A DNA stretch of 64,000 bases from Candidatus Centipeda massiliensis (GCF_900290285.1 NZ_LT985754.1:637856-701855); one strand, 5' to 3'; shown: positions 33,758 to 43,660, numbered from the stretch's first letter. Made by a program: numbers and translations. Notes: generated by a model from the sequence alone, not told the origin.

Positions 33758-33957
33758 TCATGCGCACAGCATAAGAGTACAATGCAGGAAGCACTGATAA
33801 ATTCAGCACCATCATCTTGACGCATCTTTTTTGCCCGCACTTCGGCGGAAAATCCTCCACAGAGCACCACTCTGCGTCCGGTTTTCCGCCTTGTTCGGAC
33901 GAAAAAATCTACGCCAATCTGACGGACTTCATTTTATCAGTGATTCCTGAAATAATT
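33758..33957. repeat. Family I repeat (MITE-like), copy E, with flanks
   Basis: The element itself is 33786-33948 (163 bp) and is identical by eye to copy D at 24922-25084. It separates the phosphodiester glycosidase gene from the promoter of the polyprenyl synthase, whose -35 box begins 10 bases past its right end. No gene lies in this gap. Confidence 0.95.
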
Positions 33958-33986
33958 TTGACGGTATCTTTGCAATATGATAGAAT
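33958..33986 (+). promoter_or_regulatory. Promoter for the polyprenyl synthase
   Basis: TTGACG (33958-33963) and TAGAAT (33981-33986) are 17 bases apart, giving a leader of about 65 bases. Confidence 0.7.
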
Positions 33987-34057
33987 GTGTGGAGGTTCTG
34001 TAGGTTGAAAGAAAGTGGGCGGCATACGGAGATGCGCCCAATGTAGGTGATACGACG

Positions 34058-35035
34058 TTGAAGAACGACATTTTTGATGTCATACAGGCGGATCTTGAGG
34101 CATTTGAGCCGGCACTCGCCGCATCCGTTGTCTCGGAGACACCCCTCATAACAGATGTGGGCGAGCATCTCGTCTCCTCGGGCGGAAAGCGGCTGCGTCC
34201 TGCACTCTTTCTGCTCGCGGCACGCGGTGGCGCGGCGTTTGATCGTGCGCGTGCAATGCCGATTGCGGTGGCGCTTGAGCTGATTCATACGGCTTCCCTC
34301 GTGCACGATGATGTCATTGACGAGGCGGACACGCGGCGCGGGGCGGAGACGACGAATGCGAAGTGGGGGAATCAAGTCGCCATTTTGAGCGGCGACTACC
34401 TCTTTGCACGCGCGTTCAAACTCGTTGCGGAGGAGGGCTATGACTCCTCGGTCTACGTGAAGCTTGCACAGCTTGTCTGTACGCTGAGCGAGGGTGAGAT
34501 CCTTCAGGATCATACGGTCTATCAGGTTCCTGCAAGTGAGCATGCCTACTATGAACGCATTCGCAAGAAGACGGCGGACTTCCTTGAGATCTGCTGCGAA
34601 CTCGGCGGTGCGATTGGCGGCATGAGCGCAGAGGATACGCAAGGAATGGCGCTCTACGGCCACGCAATCGGCATGGCGTTCCAGATCACGGATGATCTTC
34701 TCGACTATCGGCAGACCTCGGAGCATATCGGAAAACCTGCGGGACGCGATCTCGCACAGGGATTTGTGACGCTGCCCGTCATCCGTGCACTCGAAGTGTT
34801 GGATGCGGAGCGGCGTACGGAGCTTACGTCACTCATCACGAACCCGAAGATGACCGACGATGAAGTTGCGCGTGCGCTTGAGATTGTCCGCATGACGGAT
34901 GGTCTGGACTATGCACAGGAGCAGGCGGATGCTTATTTGGCACGCGCCGAGGCCGCGCTGCCGGAGTCCCTTGACGAGCGTATCCGCGAGACCTGCCTGA
35001 TGGCGGCAGACTTTATCGGACGCAGAGAGTTTTAG
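34058..35035 (+). CDS. Trans-polyprenyl diphosphate synthase
   Basis: A 325-residue all-helical prenyl elongase with both aspartate motifs: LVHDDVIDEADTRRG (residues 86-100) and AFQITDDLLDYRQT (about 210). GGKRLRPAL binds the allylic pyrophosphate. It makes the C30-C40 chain for menaquinone; chain length cannot be read by eye. The start is TTG at 34058 with AGGTGA eight bases upstream. UbiD- and UbiA-family genes 1.7 kb downstream on the same strand would use its product. Confidence 0.92.
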   Translation: MKNDIFDVIQADLEAFEPALAASVVSETPLITDVGEHLVSSGGKRLRPALFLLAARGGAAFDRARAMPIAVALELIHTASLVHDDVIDEADTRRGAETTNAKWGNQVAILSGDYLFARAFKLVAEEGYDSSVYVKLAQLVCTLSEGEILQDHTVYQVPASEHAYYERIRKKTADFLEICCELGGAIGGMSAEDTQGMALYGHAIGMAFQITDDLLDYRQTSEHIGKPAGRDLAQGFVTLPVIRALEVLDAERRTELTSLITNPKMTDDEVARALEIVRMTDGLDYAQEQADAYLARAEAALPESLDERIRETCLMAADFIGRREF

Positions 35036-35300
35036 GCTTCTATAATAAATGTTACGAAGGGATGCGGACAGCGATGCTCCGTAGCAAACCCTAGTGGAGC
35101 AAGCGGAAGAGAGGGCGCGTTCTGCCCCCTGCGGATTTTGACCGTCCAAGCGCAGCGCGTTTGGAATCCGCAGGTATTTAGGCAGATAAGTGCCTGACCG
35201 CTTGCGTAACGAGGGTTCTGCGAGGAGTTCGCGCGTCCGTAACCGCGTCTGTAACACTTGAGGGAGACACTGTTTTAGGAGAGCACATAAGGAGATATCC
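35036..35300. repeat. Large nested palindrome (family III repeat) before tatA
   Basis: Four nested arm pairs fold 35087-35217 into one long hairpin: AACCCT/AGGGTT, GCAAGCGG/CCGCTTGC, TCTGCC/GGCAGA and CCTGCGGATT/AATCCGCAGG (35128-35137 with 35165-35174). The right arm (35198-35230) also occurs at 14300-14335. It may end the polyprenyl synthase transcript. No gene is present. Confidence 0.7.
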
Positions 35301-35654
35301 ATGTTTGGCATTGGTGTACCCGAACTGATTTTGATTTTAGTGGTGGGGCTGATCGTCTTTGGCCCGGGCAAGCTGCCCGAGATGGGGCGCTCGCTCGGCA
35401 AGGGCATCCGTGAGTTCCGCAAGGCATCGAATGCGCTGACGGCGGCGATCAACGCCCCCGAGCCGCCGCCCGCACCGGCACAGCCTGCGGCGCAGCCCGC
35501 TGCCCAGCCTGCACAGACGGTACAGGCGACGACGGAAGCTCCCGCTGCAGCACCGACCCCCACGGCAACGCCCACCGCAGCTACTGCGGCAGCTGCCGTT
35601 GAGGCACATCAGGCGGCGCAGAACACATCTAATCATACAGAAAATAAAGCATAG
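35301..35654 (+). CDS. tatA: TatA-type twin-arginine translocase subunit, long-tailed
   Basis: A 117-residue protein with the TatA layout: short periplasmic start, one membrane helix ([21 protein letters not shown]) and an amphipathic helix ([15 protein letters not shown]). The tail from residue 50 on is an unusual Pro/Ala/Thr-rich low-complexity stretch. TatA rings form the pore for folded proteins. AAGGAGATATCC precedes the ATG. A second TatA and TatC follow. Confidence 0.93.
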   Translation: MFGIGVPELILILVVGLIVFGPGKLPEMGRSLGKGIREFRKASNALTAAINAPEPPPAPAQPAAQPAAQPAQTVQATTEAPAAAPTPTATPTAATAAAAVEAHQAAQNTSNHTENKA

Positions 35655-35673
35655 TATATTCTAGGAGGATCTT

Positions 35674-35895
35674 ATGTTTGGTCTGGGAGTTCCCGAACTC
35701 GTACTCATTCTTATCATCGGACTCGTGATTTTCGGCCCCGGTCGTCTGCCCGACATCGGCAAGGCACTCGGCAAGAGTATCAAGGAGTTCAAGTCCGCCA
35801 ACAACGAACCGCAGCAGGCGCAGCGCACGGAGATCAACGTCACCGAGGAGGCAAAGCAGATCGAGGGCGGCGAGAAAAAAGAGGCAAAGAGCTGA
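35674..35895 (+). CDS. tatA: TatA-type twin-arginine translocase subunit, short
   Basis: A 73-residue TatA-like protein: FGLGVPELVLILIIGLVIFGPGRLPDIGKALGKSIKEFKSAN, then a charged tail (TEEAKQIEGGEKKEAKS). It closely resembles the preceding gene in the helix region but lacks its Pro/Ala tail. One of the pair may serve as TatB. It starts 19 bases after the first tatA, with AGGAGG, and ends 3 bases before tatC. Confidence 0.93.
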   Translation: MFGLGVPELVLILIIGLVIFGPGRLPDIGKALGKSIKEFKSANNEPQQAQRTEINVTEEAKQIEGGEKKEAKS

Positions 35896-35898
35896 CCC

Positions 35899-36729
35899 AT
35901 GGCGGAGGAATCGAAAGAGGCCGAGGCAGAGCAGAGCGGCACGAACGGGGAGCAGCCCGTTCCCGCACCTGCGCAGCCGGCAGCACCGCCCGCGCCCGCC
36001 GTGGAAACGCAGACGGCGGAAGAGGCTGCGGCGGATGATGGGAGCATGACGCTCATCGCCCATCTGACGGAACTGCGTTCGCGGCTCATCAAGTGCCTGC
36101 TCGCCGTTGCCGTCGGCTCTGCGGTCGGCTACTACTTCATCGACGACATCATGCACTATCTGACCGTACCGGTCGGAAAACTCTACTATATGCAGCCCGC
36201 AGAGGCGTTCTTCACCTACATCAAGATCGCTGTCGTCGTGGGCTTTCTTCTCGCGCTGCCCGTGATCTTCTACCATGTGTGGCGCTTCTTCCTGCCCGCA
36301 CTGACTCGCGCGGAACGTCTGGTACTCGGCATCGTCGTACCCGTTTCGGTCATTCTCTTCTTCCTCGGGCTGGCGTTCTCGTTCTTCCTTGTCTTCCCCG
36401 CTGCGATCATGTTCTTCAAGGGATTCGGCAACGACGAACTCGAAGCACTGTTCTCCGTGAACCGCTACTTCGAGTTCGTCATCATGTTCGTGCTGCCGTT
36501 CGGCTTTGTCTTTGAACTGCCGCTCATCATCACGATCCTCGGCAAGCTGGGCTTTATCTCCTCCACATTCCTGCGGAAATACGCCCGCATTGTCATCTTT
36601 CTCTCGTTTGTCATCGCTGCCGTGATCTCGCCGACCCCCGACGTGTTCACCCAGTCGATGATCGCCCTGCCGATGATCGTGCTCTATGGCATCGGCTATT
36701 TGATCGTACGATTTATACTCAGAAAATAG
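35899..36729 (+). CDS. tatC: Twin-arginine translocase subunit TatC with N-terminal extension
   Basis: A 276-residue membrane protein with six helices and the TatC marks MTLIAHLTELRSRLIKCLLAV, FFTYIKIAVVVGFLLALPVIFYHVWRFFLPAL, VNRYFEFVIMFVLPFGFVFELPL and VISPTPDVFTQSMIALPMIVLYGIGY. It recognises twin-arginine signals. Ahead of the usual TatC start lies an extra acidic and Pro/Ala-rich segment of about 48 residues whose PAPAQPAA wording repeats that of the TatA tail. No good ribosome site precedes the ATG at 35899, so translation is probably coupled to tatA. Confidence 0.93.
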   Translation: MAEESKEAEAEQSGTNGEQPVPAPAQPAAPPAPAVETQTAEEAAADDGSMTLIAHLTELRSRLIKCLLAVAVGSAVGYYFIDDIMHYLTVPVGKLYYMQPAEAFFTYIKIAVVVGFLLALPVIFYHVWRFFLPALTRAERLVLGIVVPVSVILFFLGLAFSFFLVFPAAIMFFKGFGNDELEALFSVNRYFEFVIMFVLPFGFVFELPLIITILGKLGFISSTFLRKYARIVIFLSFVIAAVISPTPDVFTQSMIALPMIVLYGIGYLIVRFILRK

Positions 36730-36740
36730 GAGGGAATATC

Positions 36741-38201
36741 TTGGCATATAAGGATCTGCGCGAATACATCGCCGCACTCGAAGAGCGCGGACTTTTGAAG
36801 CGCATTACGGCAGAGGTCGATCCCGAACTGGAGATCACCGAGATCACCGACCGCATCTCGAAGCGCGAGGGGGCGGAGAACGTCGCGCTCCTCTTTGAGA
36901 ACGTCAAAGGCTCGAAAATGCCCGTGCTCATGAACGCATTCGGCAGCTACGAGCGCATGGCACTTGCGTTCGGCGTGGAAAAGCTCGACGACGTGGCGGA
37001 TGAACTGACGGAGATCCTCAAGATCCCGCATATTTCCCTCCAAAACAAGATGAACCTCATGACGCTCATCCCGATGGCGCGCAAGGCGATCAACTTCCCG
37101 AAATACGTGAAGAATGCGCCGTGTCAGGAGATCATCGAGACAGAGAATCCGAATCTTGATGAGATTCCTATCCTGAAGTGCTGGCCGGACGACGGCGGCC
37201 CGTTCGTGACCCTGCCGCTCGTCTTTACGAAGAACCCGGCGACGGGCAAGCGCAACGTCGGCATGTACCGCCTGCAAAAGTATGACAGCCGCACGACGGG
37301 GATGCACTGGCACATCCACAAGAACGGCGCGGAGAACTTCCGCGATATGAAGGCGCGCGGCGGACAGCGCATCGAAGCGGCGGTCGCCATCGGCACCGAT
37401 CCCGTTGTGACATACGCTGCGACCGCACCGCTCCCGCGCGACATCGATGAGATGGTCTTTGCGGGATTCCTGCGCCATAAATCGGTCGAACTGGTGAAAT
37501 GTGTGACCGTCGACCTCGAAGTACCCGCAACGGCGGAGATCATCCTTGAAGGCTACGTCGATACAAACGAGATGCGCCGCGAGGGCCCCTTCGGCGACCA
37601 CACGGGCTACTACTCGCTCGCGGACGAGTACCCTGTATTTCACATCACGGCGATCACGCACCGCAAGGATCCGATCTACTCCGCAACGGTCGTTGGGAAG
37701 CCCCCCATGGAGGACTGCTTCCTTGCAAAGGCGACGGAGCGCATCTTCCTGCCGCTCTTAAAGCAGATGCTGCCCGAGGTCGTGGATGTCAATATGCCGC
37801 TTGAGGGCGTGTTCCACGACTGCATCGTCGTGTCCATCAAGAAGCAGTTCCCGATGCACGCGCGCAAGGTCATGCACGCGCTCTGGGGCATGGGGCAGAT
37901 GATGAACGTGAAGATGATCATTGTCGTGGACGCGCACGTCAATGTGCAGGACATGAAGGAAGTCTGGTGGCGCGTTTTCAACAACATCGACGCGAAGTAT
38001 GACCTTGAGATCGTGCAGGGACCTCTGGACGTGCTCGACCACTCCTCGCCAATGGCGAAATGGGGCTCGAAGCTCGGCATCGACGCGACCAAGACGTGGC
38101 CGGAGGAAGGGCACGCGCGCGAGTGGCCCGACGAGATCGTGATGTCCGAGGACATTGTGCGGCGCGTCAATGAACGGTGGAAGGAGTTCGGTCTGGATTG
38201 A
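36741..38201 (+). CDS. UbiD-family prenyl-FMN decarboxylase
   Basis: A 486-residue UbiD-type decarboxylase with DLREYIAALEERGLLKRI at the start, CWPDDGGPFVTLPLVFTKNP and NVGMYRLQ in the middle, EGPFGDHTGYYS near residue 280, and LGIDATKTWPEEGHARE at the end. UbiD enzymes use prenylated FMN made by UbiX to decarboxylate aromatic or unsaturated acids. Followed directly by a UbiA-type prenyltransferase, the pair fits the late steps of menaquinone synthesis by the futalosine route (MqnL and MqnP); a fermentative aromatic-acid role is the alternative. The start is TTG at 36741 after AGGAGGG. Confidence 0.88.
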   Translation: MAYKDLREYIAALEERGLLKRITAEVDPELEITEITDRISKREGAENVALLFENVKGSKMPVLMNAFGSYERMALAFGVEKLDDVADELTEILKIPHISLQNKMNLMTLIPMARKAINFPKYVKNAPCQEIIETENPNLDEIPILKCWPDDGGPFVTLPLVFTKNPATGKRNVGMYRLQKYDSRTTGMHWHIHKNGAENFRDMKARGGQRIEAAVAIGTDPVVTYAATAPLPRDIDEMVFAGFLRHKSVELVKCVTVDLEVPATAEIILEGYVDTNEMRREGPFGDHTGYYSLADEYPVFHITAITHRKDPIYSATVVGKPPMEDCFLAKATERIFLPLLKQMLPEVVDVNMPLEGVFHDCIVVSIKKQFPMHARKVMHALWGMGQMMNVKMIIVVDAHVNVQDMKEVWWRVFNNIDAKYDLEIVQGPLDVLDHSSPMAKWGSKLGIDATKTWPEEGHAREWPDEIVMSEDIVRRVNERWKEFGLD

Positions 38202-39058
38202 GCTGGTGGATGGAGCGCCTGCGGGCGCATATCAACAATACCGCCTTTCATCATACGGTGTTCTCCCTGCCGTTCGCCCTGATGAGCGCACTGCTCGCGG
38301 CGGGAGGAAATCCGCCGCTCGGCGACCTCGGCTGGATCGTGCTCGCCATTACGGCGGCGCGTTCGGCGGCACTGGCTCTCGACAATCTTGCCGATCTGAA
38401 ATATGACAAGCAGCAGCCCCGCCTCGCCTATCGCGCGATGGTGCAGGGGCGCGTGACCAAGGTGGAGGCGCTCGTCTTTATAGGCGTGTGCCTCCTTGTG
38501 CTTGTATTTGCAGTGCTGCAGCTGAATCCCGTCTGCATCCGCCTCCTGCCGTTTGCGGCTGTGCCCTTCCTCATCTACCCCTATATGAAACGTGTGACGG
38601 GCTGGGTGCATCTCTTCCTCGGCATCGCCATCGGCATGGCACCGGCGGGCGGCTGGGTGGCAATCAGCGGAAAAGTAGAGCTGCCCATGGTCATCCTCTT
38701 TATCGCAGTCGCACTCTGGATCGCTGCGTTCGATGCAATGTACGGGGCGCAGGATGAGGAATTTGACCGCAGTCAGGGACTCCACTCCCTTGCGGTCTCG
38801 TTTGGGGCGCACGGCGCGTTTCAGATCTCGCGTGCGATGCACGTCCTCTCGATCATTCTCTTTGTGGTACTCGGGGTCATGATGCACCTCGCATTTCCCT
38901 ACTACATCGGCGTCGGCATTGCGGCAGGGACGCTCGTCTATCAGCACCGCATTGCGAGCCCCACGGACTTCTCGCGCGTGACGCAGATGTATTTCATGCG
39001 CAACGGGATTGTGTCGATTGCAATTTTTGTCTTTACATGGATCAGCTATCTGGTATAA
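38198..39058 (+). CDS. UbiA-family aromatic polyprenyltransferase
   Basis: About 286 residues with eight or nine membrane helices. It has both acidic motifs: ALDNLADLKYDKQQPR (first) and DAMYGAQDEEFDRSQGLHSLAVSFG (second), the latter typical of the 4-hydroxybenzoate/MqnP group, not of MenA. It attaches the polyprenyl chain to an aromatic acid in the membrane. The start is either TTG at 38198, overlapping the ubiD stop (TTGA), or ATG at 38210. It forms a coupled pair with the UbiD gene. Confidence 0.87.
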   Translation: MSWWMERLRAHINNTAFHHTVFSLPFALMSALLAAGGNPPLGDLGWIVLAITAARSAALALDNLADLKYDKQQPRLAYRAMVQGRVTKVEALVFIGVCLLVLVFAVLQLNPVCIRLLPFAAVPFLIYPYMKRVTGWVHLFLGIAIGMAPAGGWVAISGKVELPMVILFIAVALWIAAFDAMYGAQDEEFDRSQGLHSLAVSFGAHGAFQISRAMHVLSIILFVVLGVMMHLAFPYYIGVGIAAGTLVYQHRIASPTDFSRVTQMYFMRNGIVSIAIFVFTWISYLV

Positions 39059-39070
39059 AAGGAGAGCGTT

Positions 39071-39925
39071 ATGGCACGCATTTTGTATGGAAAAGAGTTC
39101 GCCGCAAAGATCAAGGAGGAGGCGGGGCGTGCGGCGGCAGAGCTGAAAGCCAAGGGCATTCTGCCGCATCTTGCCGTCATCATTGTGGGCGCAGATCCTG
39201 CGTCTGAAGTCTATGTTCGCAACAAAGAGCGGGCATGTGAGGAGCTGGGCATTCTCTCGGATCATATCGCCCTGCCCGCCGAGACGACGAAGGAGGAGCT
39301 GCTTGCGTGCATTGACGCGCTGAATGCGGACGATGCCGTGCACGGCATCCTCGTACAGTTGCCCCTGCCCGCACAGATTGAGGTGCATGAGGAGGAGATC
39401 CTGAGCCGCATCGACCCGCGCAAGGACGTGGACGGCTTTCATCCCGTGAACGTCGGGCATCTCGCCATCGGTGCGCCGGGACTGCGCCCCTGCACCCCTG
39501 CGGGCTGCATCCGTATGCTCGACTATGCGGGCATCCCCATCGAGGGCGCACGAGCCGTTATCATCGGACGCAGCAATATCGTCGGCAAGCCCATGGCAAT
39601 GCTGCTATTGGAGCGCCATGCGACCGTGACCGTCTGTCACTCGCGGACGAAGAACCTTGCAGAGGTTGCACGCGAGGCGGATATCCTCGTCGCGGCGGTC
39701 GGGCGGCCGCACTTCGTTACGGCGGATATGGTGAAGCCCGGAGCGACCGTCATTGATGTCGGCATCAACCGCATCGCACCGAAAACACTCGTCGGCGATG
39801 TGGACTTTGATGCCGTATCTGAGGTCGCGGGCGCGATTACGCCCGTGCCGGGCGGCGTGGGACTTCTCACCGTTGCCATGCTGATGGAGAACGTCGTGCA
39901 GGCGGCAAAGATGCAGAGAGGATAG
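39071..39925 (+). CDS. folD: Methylene-THF dehydrogenase / methenyl-THF cyclohydrolase
   Basis: A 284-residue bifunctional enzyme. It has the N-terminal [16 protein letters not shown] with its catalytic lysine, [25 protein letters not shown] and the NADP site [31 protein letters not shown], ending [19 protein letters not shown]. It interconverts methylene-, methenyl- and formyl-tetrahydrofolate. AAAGGAGAGC precedes the ATG. The next gene is fhs, which with FolD links formate (including that from PflB) to one-carbon metabolism. Confidence 0.97.
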   Translation: MARILYGKEFAAKIKEEAGRAAAELKAKGILPHLAVIIVGADPASEVYVRNKERACEELGILSDHIALPAETTKEELLACIDALNADDAVHGILVQLPLPAQIEVHEEEILSRIDPRKDVDGFHPVNVGHLAIGAPGLRPCTPAGCIRMLDYAGIPIEGARAVIIGRSNIVGKPMAMLLLERHATVTVCHSRTKNLAEVAREADILVAAVGRPHFVTADMVKPGATVIDVGINRIAPKTLVGDVDFDAVSEVAGAITPVPGGVGLLTVAMLMENVVQAAKMQRG

Positions 39926-39939
39926 GGAGGCGCGTAGAA

Positions 39940-41604
39940 ATGAAATCCGATGTAGAAATTGCACGTGCGGCGCAGCTGCGCCCCATCACGGAGATCGCAA
40001 AGACACTCGGCATTGCCGAAGAGCATATCGAACCGTACGGCAGGTACAAGGCGAAGCTCACGCCCGAAGCACTTGCGGGCGCGAAGAACACGCGCGGCAA
40101 ACTCATCCTTGTCACCGCGATCAACCCGACCCCTGCGGGCGAAGGCAAGACAACGACGAGCGTCGGGCTCGCCGATGCCCTCCACAAACAGGGCAAAAAG
40201 ACCGTCGTCGCACTGCGCGAACCGTCCCTTGGCCCGTGCTTCGGCATGAAGGGAGGCGCAGCGGGCGGCGGCTATGCACAGGTTGTCCCGATGGAGGACA
40301 TCAACCTCCACTTTACGGGCGACTTTCACGCCATTACCACGGCGCACAACCTCCTCGCCGCGCTGATCGACAACCACATCTTTCAGGGGAATGCACTCGA
40401 TCTCGATGTGAACCGCATCGTCTGGAAGCGCGTACTCGATATCAACGATCGCGCCCTGCGCCATGTCGTCACGGGGCTCGGTGGACGCGTCCACGGCATT
40501 CCGCGCGAGTCGGGGTTTGACATCACCGTCGCCTCGGAGATGATGGCGATTCTCTGCCTTGCGGATGGACTTGCGGACATGAAGAAGCGCCTCGGGCGCA
40601 TTCTCATCGGCTGGACGCGCGGCGGCCGTCCCGTGCATGCAGAGGAGCTCGGTGCGACAGGTGCGCTGACGCTGCTCTTCAAGGACGCGATCAAGCCGAA
40701 CCTCGTGCAGACCATCGAGGGCACGCCCGCCTTTATCCACGGCGGTCCCTTTGCGAACATCGCACACGGCTGCAGCAGCGTCATGGCGACGAAATACGCG
40801 CTGAAATGTGCGGACTACGTCGTGACCGAGGCGGGCTTCGGCGCCGATCTCGGCGCGGAGAAATTCTTTGACATCAAATGCCGACTGGCGGGATTTTCGC
40901 CCGATGCGGCGATCATCGTCGCCACCGTGCGCGCACTCAAGATGAACGGCGGCGTGGGGAAGGACGCGCTTGGCGTGGAAAACCTCGATGCACTTAAGCG
41001 GGGCGCGGCGAATCTCGAAAAACATATTGAGAACATCGGCAAGTTCGGACTGCCCGCTGTCGTTGCCGTCAACGTCTTTCCGACGGACACCGAGGCGGAG
41101 CTTGCACTCCTTGAGGAGATCTGCGCGCGGCTCGGCGCGAAATGCGTGCGCTCCGAGGTCTGGGCAAAGGGCGGTGCAGGAGGGCTTGCCCTTGCGGATG
41201 CCGTGACGGAAGCACTCGGCAAACGTGCGGACTTTCACCCTGTCTATGATGCAAAGGCGTCCATCGCAGAGAAAATCGAAGCGATTGCAAAGGAAATCTA
41301 CGGCGCGGAGGGCGTGGACTTCACAGACACGGCAAAGAAGCAGCTTGCGGAGATGGAGGCACTCGGCATGACCGAGACGCCCGTCTGCATGGCAAAGACG
41401 CAGTACTCCCTCTCGGACAATCCTGCGCTCCTCGGCCGACCGGCGGGCTTCCGCATCACCGTGCGCGAACTCCGCGCCTCCTGCGGGGCGGGCTTTGTCG
41501 TCGCACTCACGGGAAATATCCTCACCATGCCGGGGCTGCCGAAGACACCCGCGGCGATGGGCATGGACATCACAGAGGACGGCGTGATTACGGGGCTGTT
41601 CTGA
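39940..41604 (+). CDS. fhs: Formate-tetrahydrofolate ligase
   Basis: A 554-residue enzyme of normal length with the ATP-binding [18 protein letters not shown] loop (about residues 65-82), the [25 protein letters not shown] stretch and the late [33 protein letters not shown]. It makes 10-formyl-THF from formate and ATP. GGGAGG lies upstream of the ATG. It follows folD by 14 bases. The downstream phosphatase-superfamily gene begins 13 bases after it without a visible terminator, so some read-through into the glycan locus is possible. Confidence 0.97.
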   Translation: MKSDVEIARAAQLRPITEIAKTLGIAEEHIEPYGRYKAKLTPEALAGAKNTRGKLILVTAINPTPAGEGKTTTSVGLADALHKQGKKTVVALREPSLGPCFGMKGGAAGGGYAQVVPMEDINLHFTGDFHAITTAHNLLAALIDNHIFQGNALDLDVNRIVWKRVLDINDRALRHVVTGLGGRVHGIPRESGFDITVASEMMAILCLADGLADMKKRLGRILIGWTRGGRPVHAEELGATGALTLLFKDAIKPNLVQTIEGTPAFIHGGPFANIAHGCSSVMATKYALKCADYVVTEAGFGADLGAEKFFDIKCRLAGFSPDAAIIVATVRALKMNGGVGKDALGVENLDALKRGAANLEKHIENIGKFGLPAVVAVNVFPTDTEAELALLEEICARLGAKCVRSEVWAKGGAGGLALADAVTEALGKRADFHPVYDAKASIAEKIEAIAKEIYGAEGVDFTDTAKKQLAEMEALGMTETPVCMAKTQYSLSDNPALLGRPAGFRITVRELRASCGAGFVVALTGNILTMPGLPKTPAAMGMDITEDGVITGLF

Positions 41605-41617
41605 GGAGAGAGGGACG

Positions 41618-43660
41618 ATGATGGAGCAGACTCAGCGTGCGAACCATGTGAAATGGATACGCGCTTTGGCGCGTAAACTTACGACGGCGATTGCGGAACA
41701 GAACTTCGATGTTGAAACACAAAAAGCTGCAGAGGAGTACCATGCACTTTGCTCGCATGGAGAACTTTACGAACTGTTTTGTGCTGAGGCATCTCTTTTC
41801 TACGGCAATATTGATAAAGCTGTTTACTGTGGGGAAGCGGCATATCAAAAGCGTCGAATGAGCACGGCGGTCTGTGATTTCCTATACCGCGTCTATTATG
41901 CAGCGGGGCGTTATGATCGCGCAATGCAGTTCCTTGTTCTTTCCAAGGGGCATGATGCGATGGTCTTCCCGCATGATCCGGAGGAGCGTATTTCGTTTTT
42001 CCGTAAACTGAGCGCGGCATCTCTGGATGCACGGTTTGCCCCATTTGCGAAGGTGCCCTATCTTGTCAACGGTGTCATGCAGACTCGTACACAAGCGGTT
42101 TTTGCGGAGGAACTGCCGAGATTTTCTGAAGAAATGCCCGCCTATTGGGCGGGCATTTACAATCCTTATGGGCAGATCTGCATCAAGGACAAGGTGCTGG
42201 ATCTCATGAATACAAAGGCGGATGAATACGATCTGCCGATCTACAATGACTTCCTCTTTGACTTGATGAAAGCACAGGAGCATACGGAGATTCATGCGGA
42301 GCCCGAGGACGGCAGCTCCGTACTTCTGCCGATTGCGGCGAAGACGGTACGGCAGTCACTGCATTTCACGGCGGAGAATTTGCAGCGGACGATGCTGCTC
42401 AGCAAAGCGGAGTTCAACTTCTACCGCATTGAGGAGCCTGTAACGATTCATTCGGAGCTGCCCTTCGCCGTCGGCGCACCGATTGTCCTTCGCCATAGTC
42501 TGCGGCGCAGAAAACTTGTGTTGAACATTCTCGCCGACGGACTCAGCTGGAAGGAGGTGCAGCGAGAGAACTGCGTATGTGTGCCGAATATCATGCACTT
42601 CTTTGGGAAAGGCGTGATCTTCGATCATAACTATTCGACGGCAGAGTATACTTATCCCGCTCTGCCCTCCATCGAGTCAGGGTTGTACCAGCATCATACA
42701 CAGATTGCTGCACCCGGCATACCGTTTGCCCTGCCGTCCTCCTGTATCACAATGTCGGAGCAGATGAAGCGCCTCGGCTATTACTGTACGAATATCCAAG
42801 GGGATGGGGAAGGAGTATACAACGGTGCGACGCGCGGCTTTGACCGACTGATTGTGAATCATTGGTCGCTGCGCGCCATGGACGGGATCGAGCGCACGAT
42901 CCGGCATTTAGAGGCGTTCGGCGAATGTGACAACTTCCTGTTTATGCACTTTGCGGATACGCACCCTTACAATGGGGATGTGAGTACGCCGGTCGGTGCA
43001 CAGGCACGTCTTTGTCTTGCGGACGCACTGCAGGCACAGAGTACCGAGGCGGCGGTCTTTCTAAAGCCGAATCCGCTTAGCCAATATGTCAACCATGCGG
43101 AAATACGGGCGGTGGATCGGCAGCTCGGATATCTGTTCGAGTATCTGACATCACACTATGAGGACGATGAGTACATCGTTCTGCTCTACTCTGATCACGG
43201 CACCTCCGTCCACGCGCGCAGTCCGTACCTCATGAGCGAGGAGCAGACGGGCGCGGCACTGATGGCGCGCGGCGCGAATGTGCCGTGCCTAGGACGCGTG
43301 GACGAGCTGACAAGCTCCGTGGATATCTACAAGATTCTCGGAAAGCTTGCGGGCTATCCGATTGACGCCGCATATCTCGACGGGAACCTGCCGGAGGCAT
43401 TCGGCGGACAGCGGCGGGAGTATACTGTCAGCAACTCCATCTACCCGGGACAGACCTATAAAATCTGCGTGCGTACGGAGCGTCATGCCTTCCACCTTGA
43501 GACGGAGGAGCTCACGCGTGAGGACGGAACGATCTCACTTGATCGGTACACGTACCACATTCACGAGCGCGATGAAAGCTATCACGAGGTATTTGACGAT
43601 GCGCTTACACGGTATTTCCTCGATATCGTGTGGGCATATACGGAGAGTTTTCGGCGGTAG
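41618..43660 (+). CDS. Alkaline-phosphatase/sulfatase-superfamily protein with helical N-domain (paralog 1)
   Basis: A 680-residue soluble protein with no signal peptide or membrane helix. Residues 1-120 look like TPR-type helices (HGELYELFCAEASLFYGNIDKAVYCGEAAYQ). From about 300 on it follows the sulfatase/phosphoethanolamine-transferase core: metal Asp307 in ILADGL, probable nucleophile Thr345 in AEYTYPALPS, FADTHPY near Asp447, and LYSDHGTSVH with Asp526 and His527. It could transfer or remove phosphate or sulfate groups in surface-glycan work. It is one of a tandem pair whose C-terminal thirds are nearly identical. The real substrate is unknown. Confidence 0.7.
   Translation: MMEQTQRANHVKWIRALARKLTTAIAEQNFDVETQKAAEEYHALCSHGELYELFCAEASLFYGNIDKAVYCGEAAYQKRRMSTAVCDFLYRVYYAAGRYDRAMQFLVLSKGHDAMVFPHDPEERISFFRKLSAASLDARFAPFAKVPYLVNGVMQTRTQAVFAEELPRFSEEMPAYWAGIYNPYGQICIKDKVLDLMNTKADEYDLPIYNDFLFDLMKAQEHTEIHAEPEDGSSVLLPIAAKTVRQSLHFTAENLQRTMLLSKAEFNFYRIEEPVTIHSELPFAVGAPIVLRHSLRRRKLVLNILADGLSWKEVQRENCVCVPNIMHFFGKGVIFDHNYSTAEYTYPALPSIESGLYQHHTQIAAPGIPFALPSSCITMSEQMKRLGYYCTNIQGDGEGVYNGATRGFDRLIVNHWSLRAMDGIERTIRHLEAFGECDNFLFMHFADTHPYNGDVSTPVGAQARLCLADALQAQSTEAAVFLKPNPLSQYVNHAEIRAVDRQLGYLFEYLTSHYEDDEYIVLLYSDHGTSVHARSPYLMSEEQTGAALMARGANVPCLGRVDELTSSVDIYKILGKLAGYPIDAAYLDGNLPEAFGGQRREYTVSNSIYPGQTYKICVRTERHAFHLETEELTREDGTISLDRYTYHIHERDESYHEVFDDALTRYFLDIVWAYTESFRR

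Noticed and set aside
39637-41238. 533-residue open frame antisense to folD and fhs
   Set aside because: Both sense genes are unmistakable.
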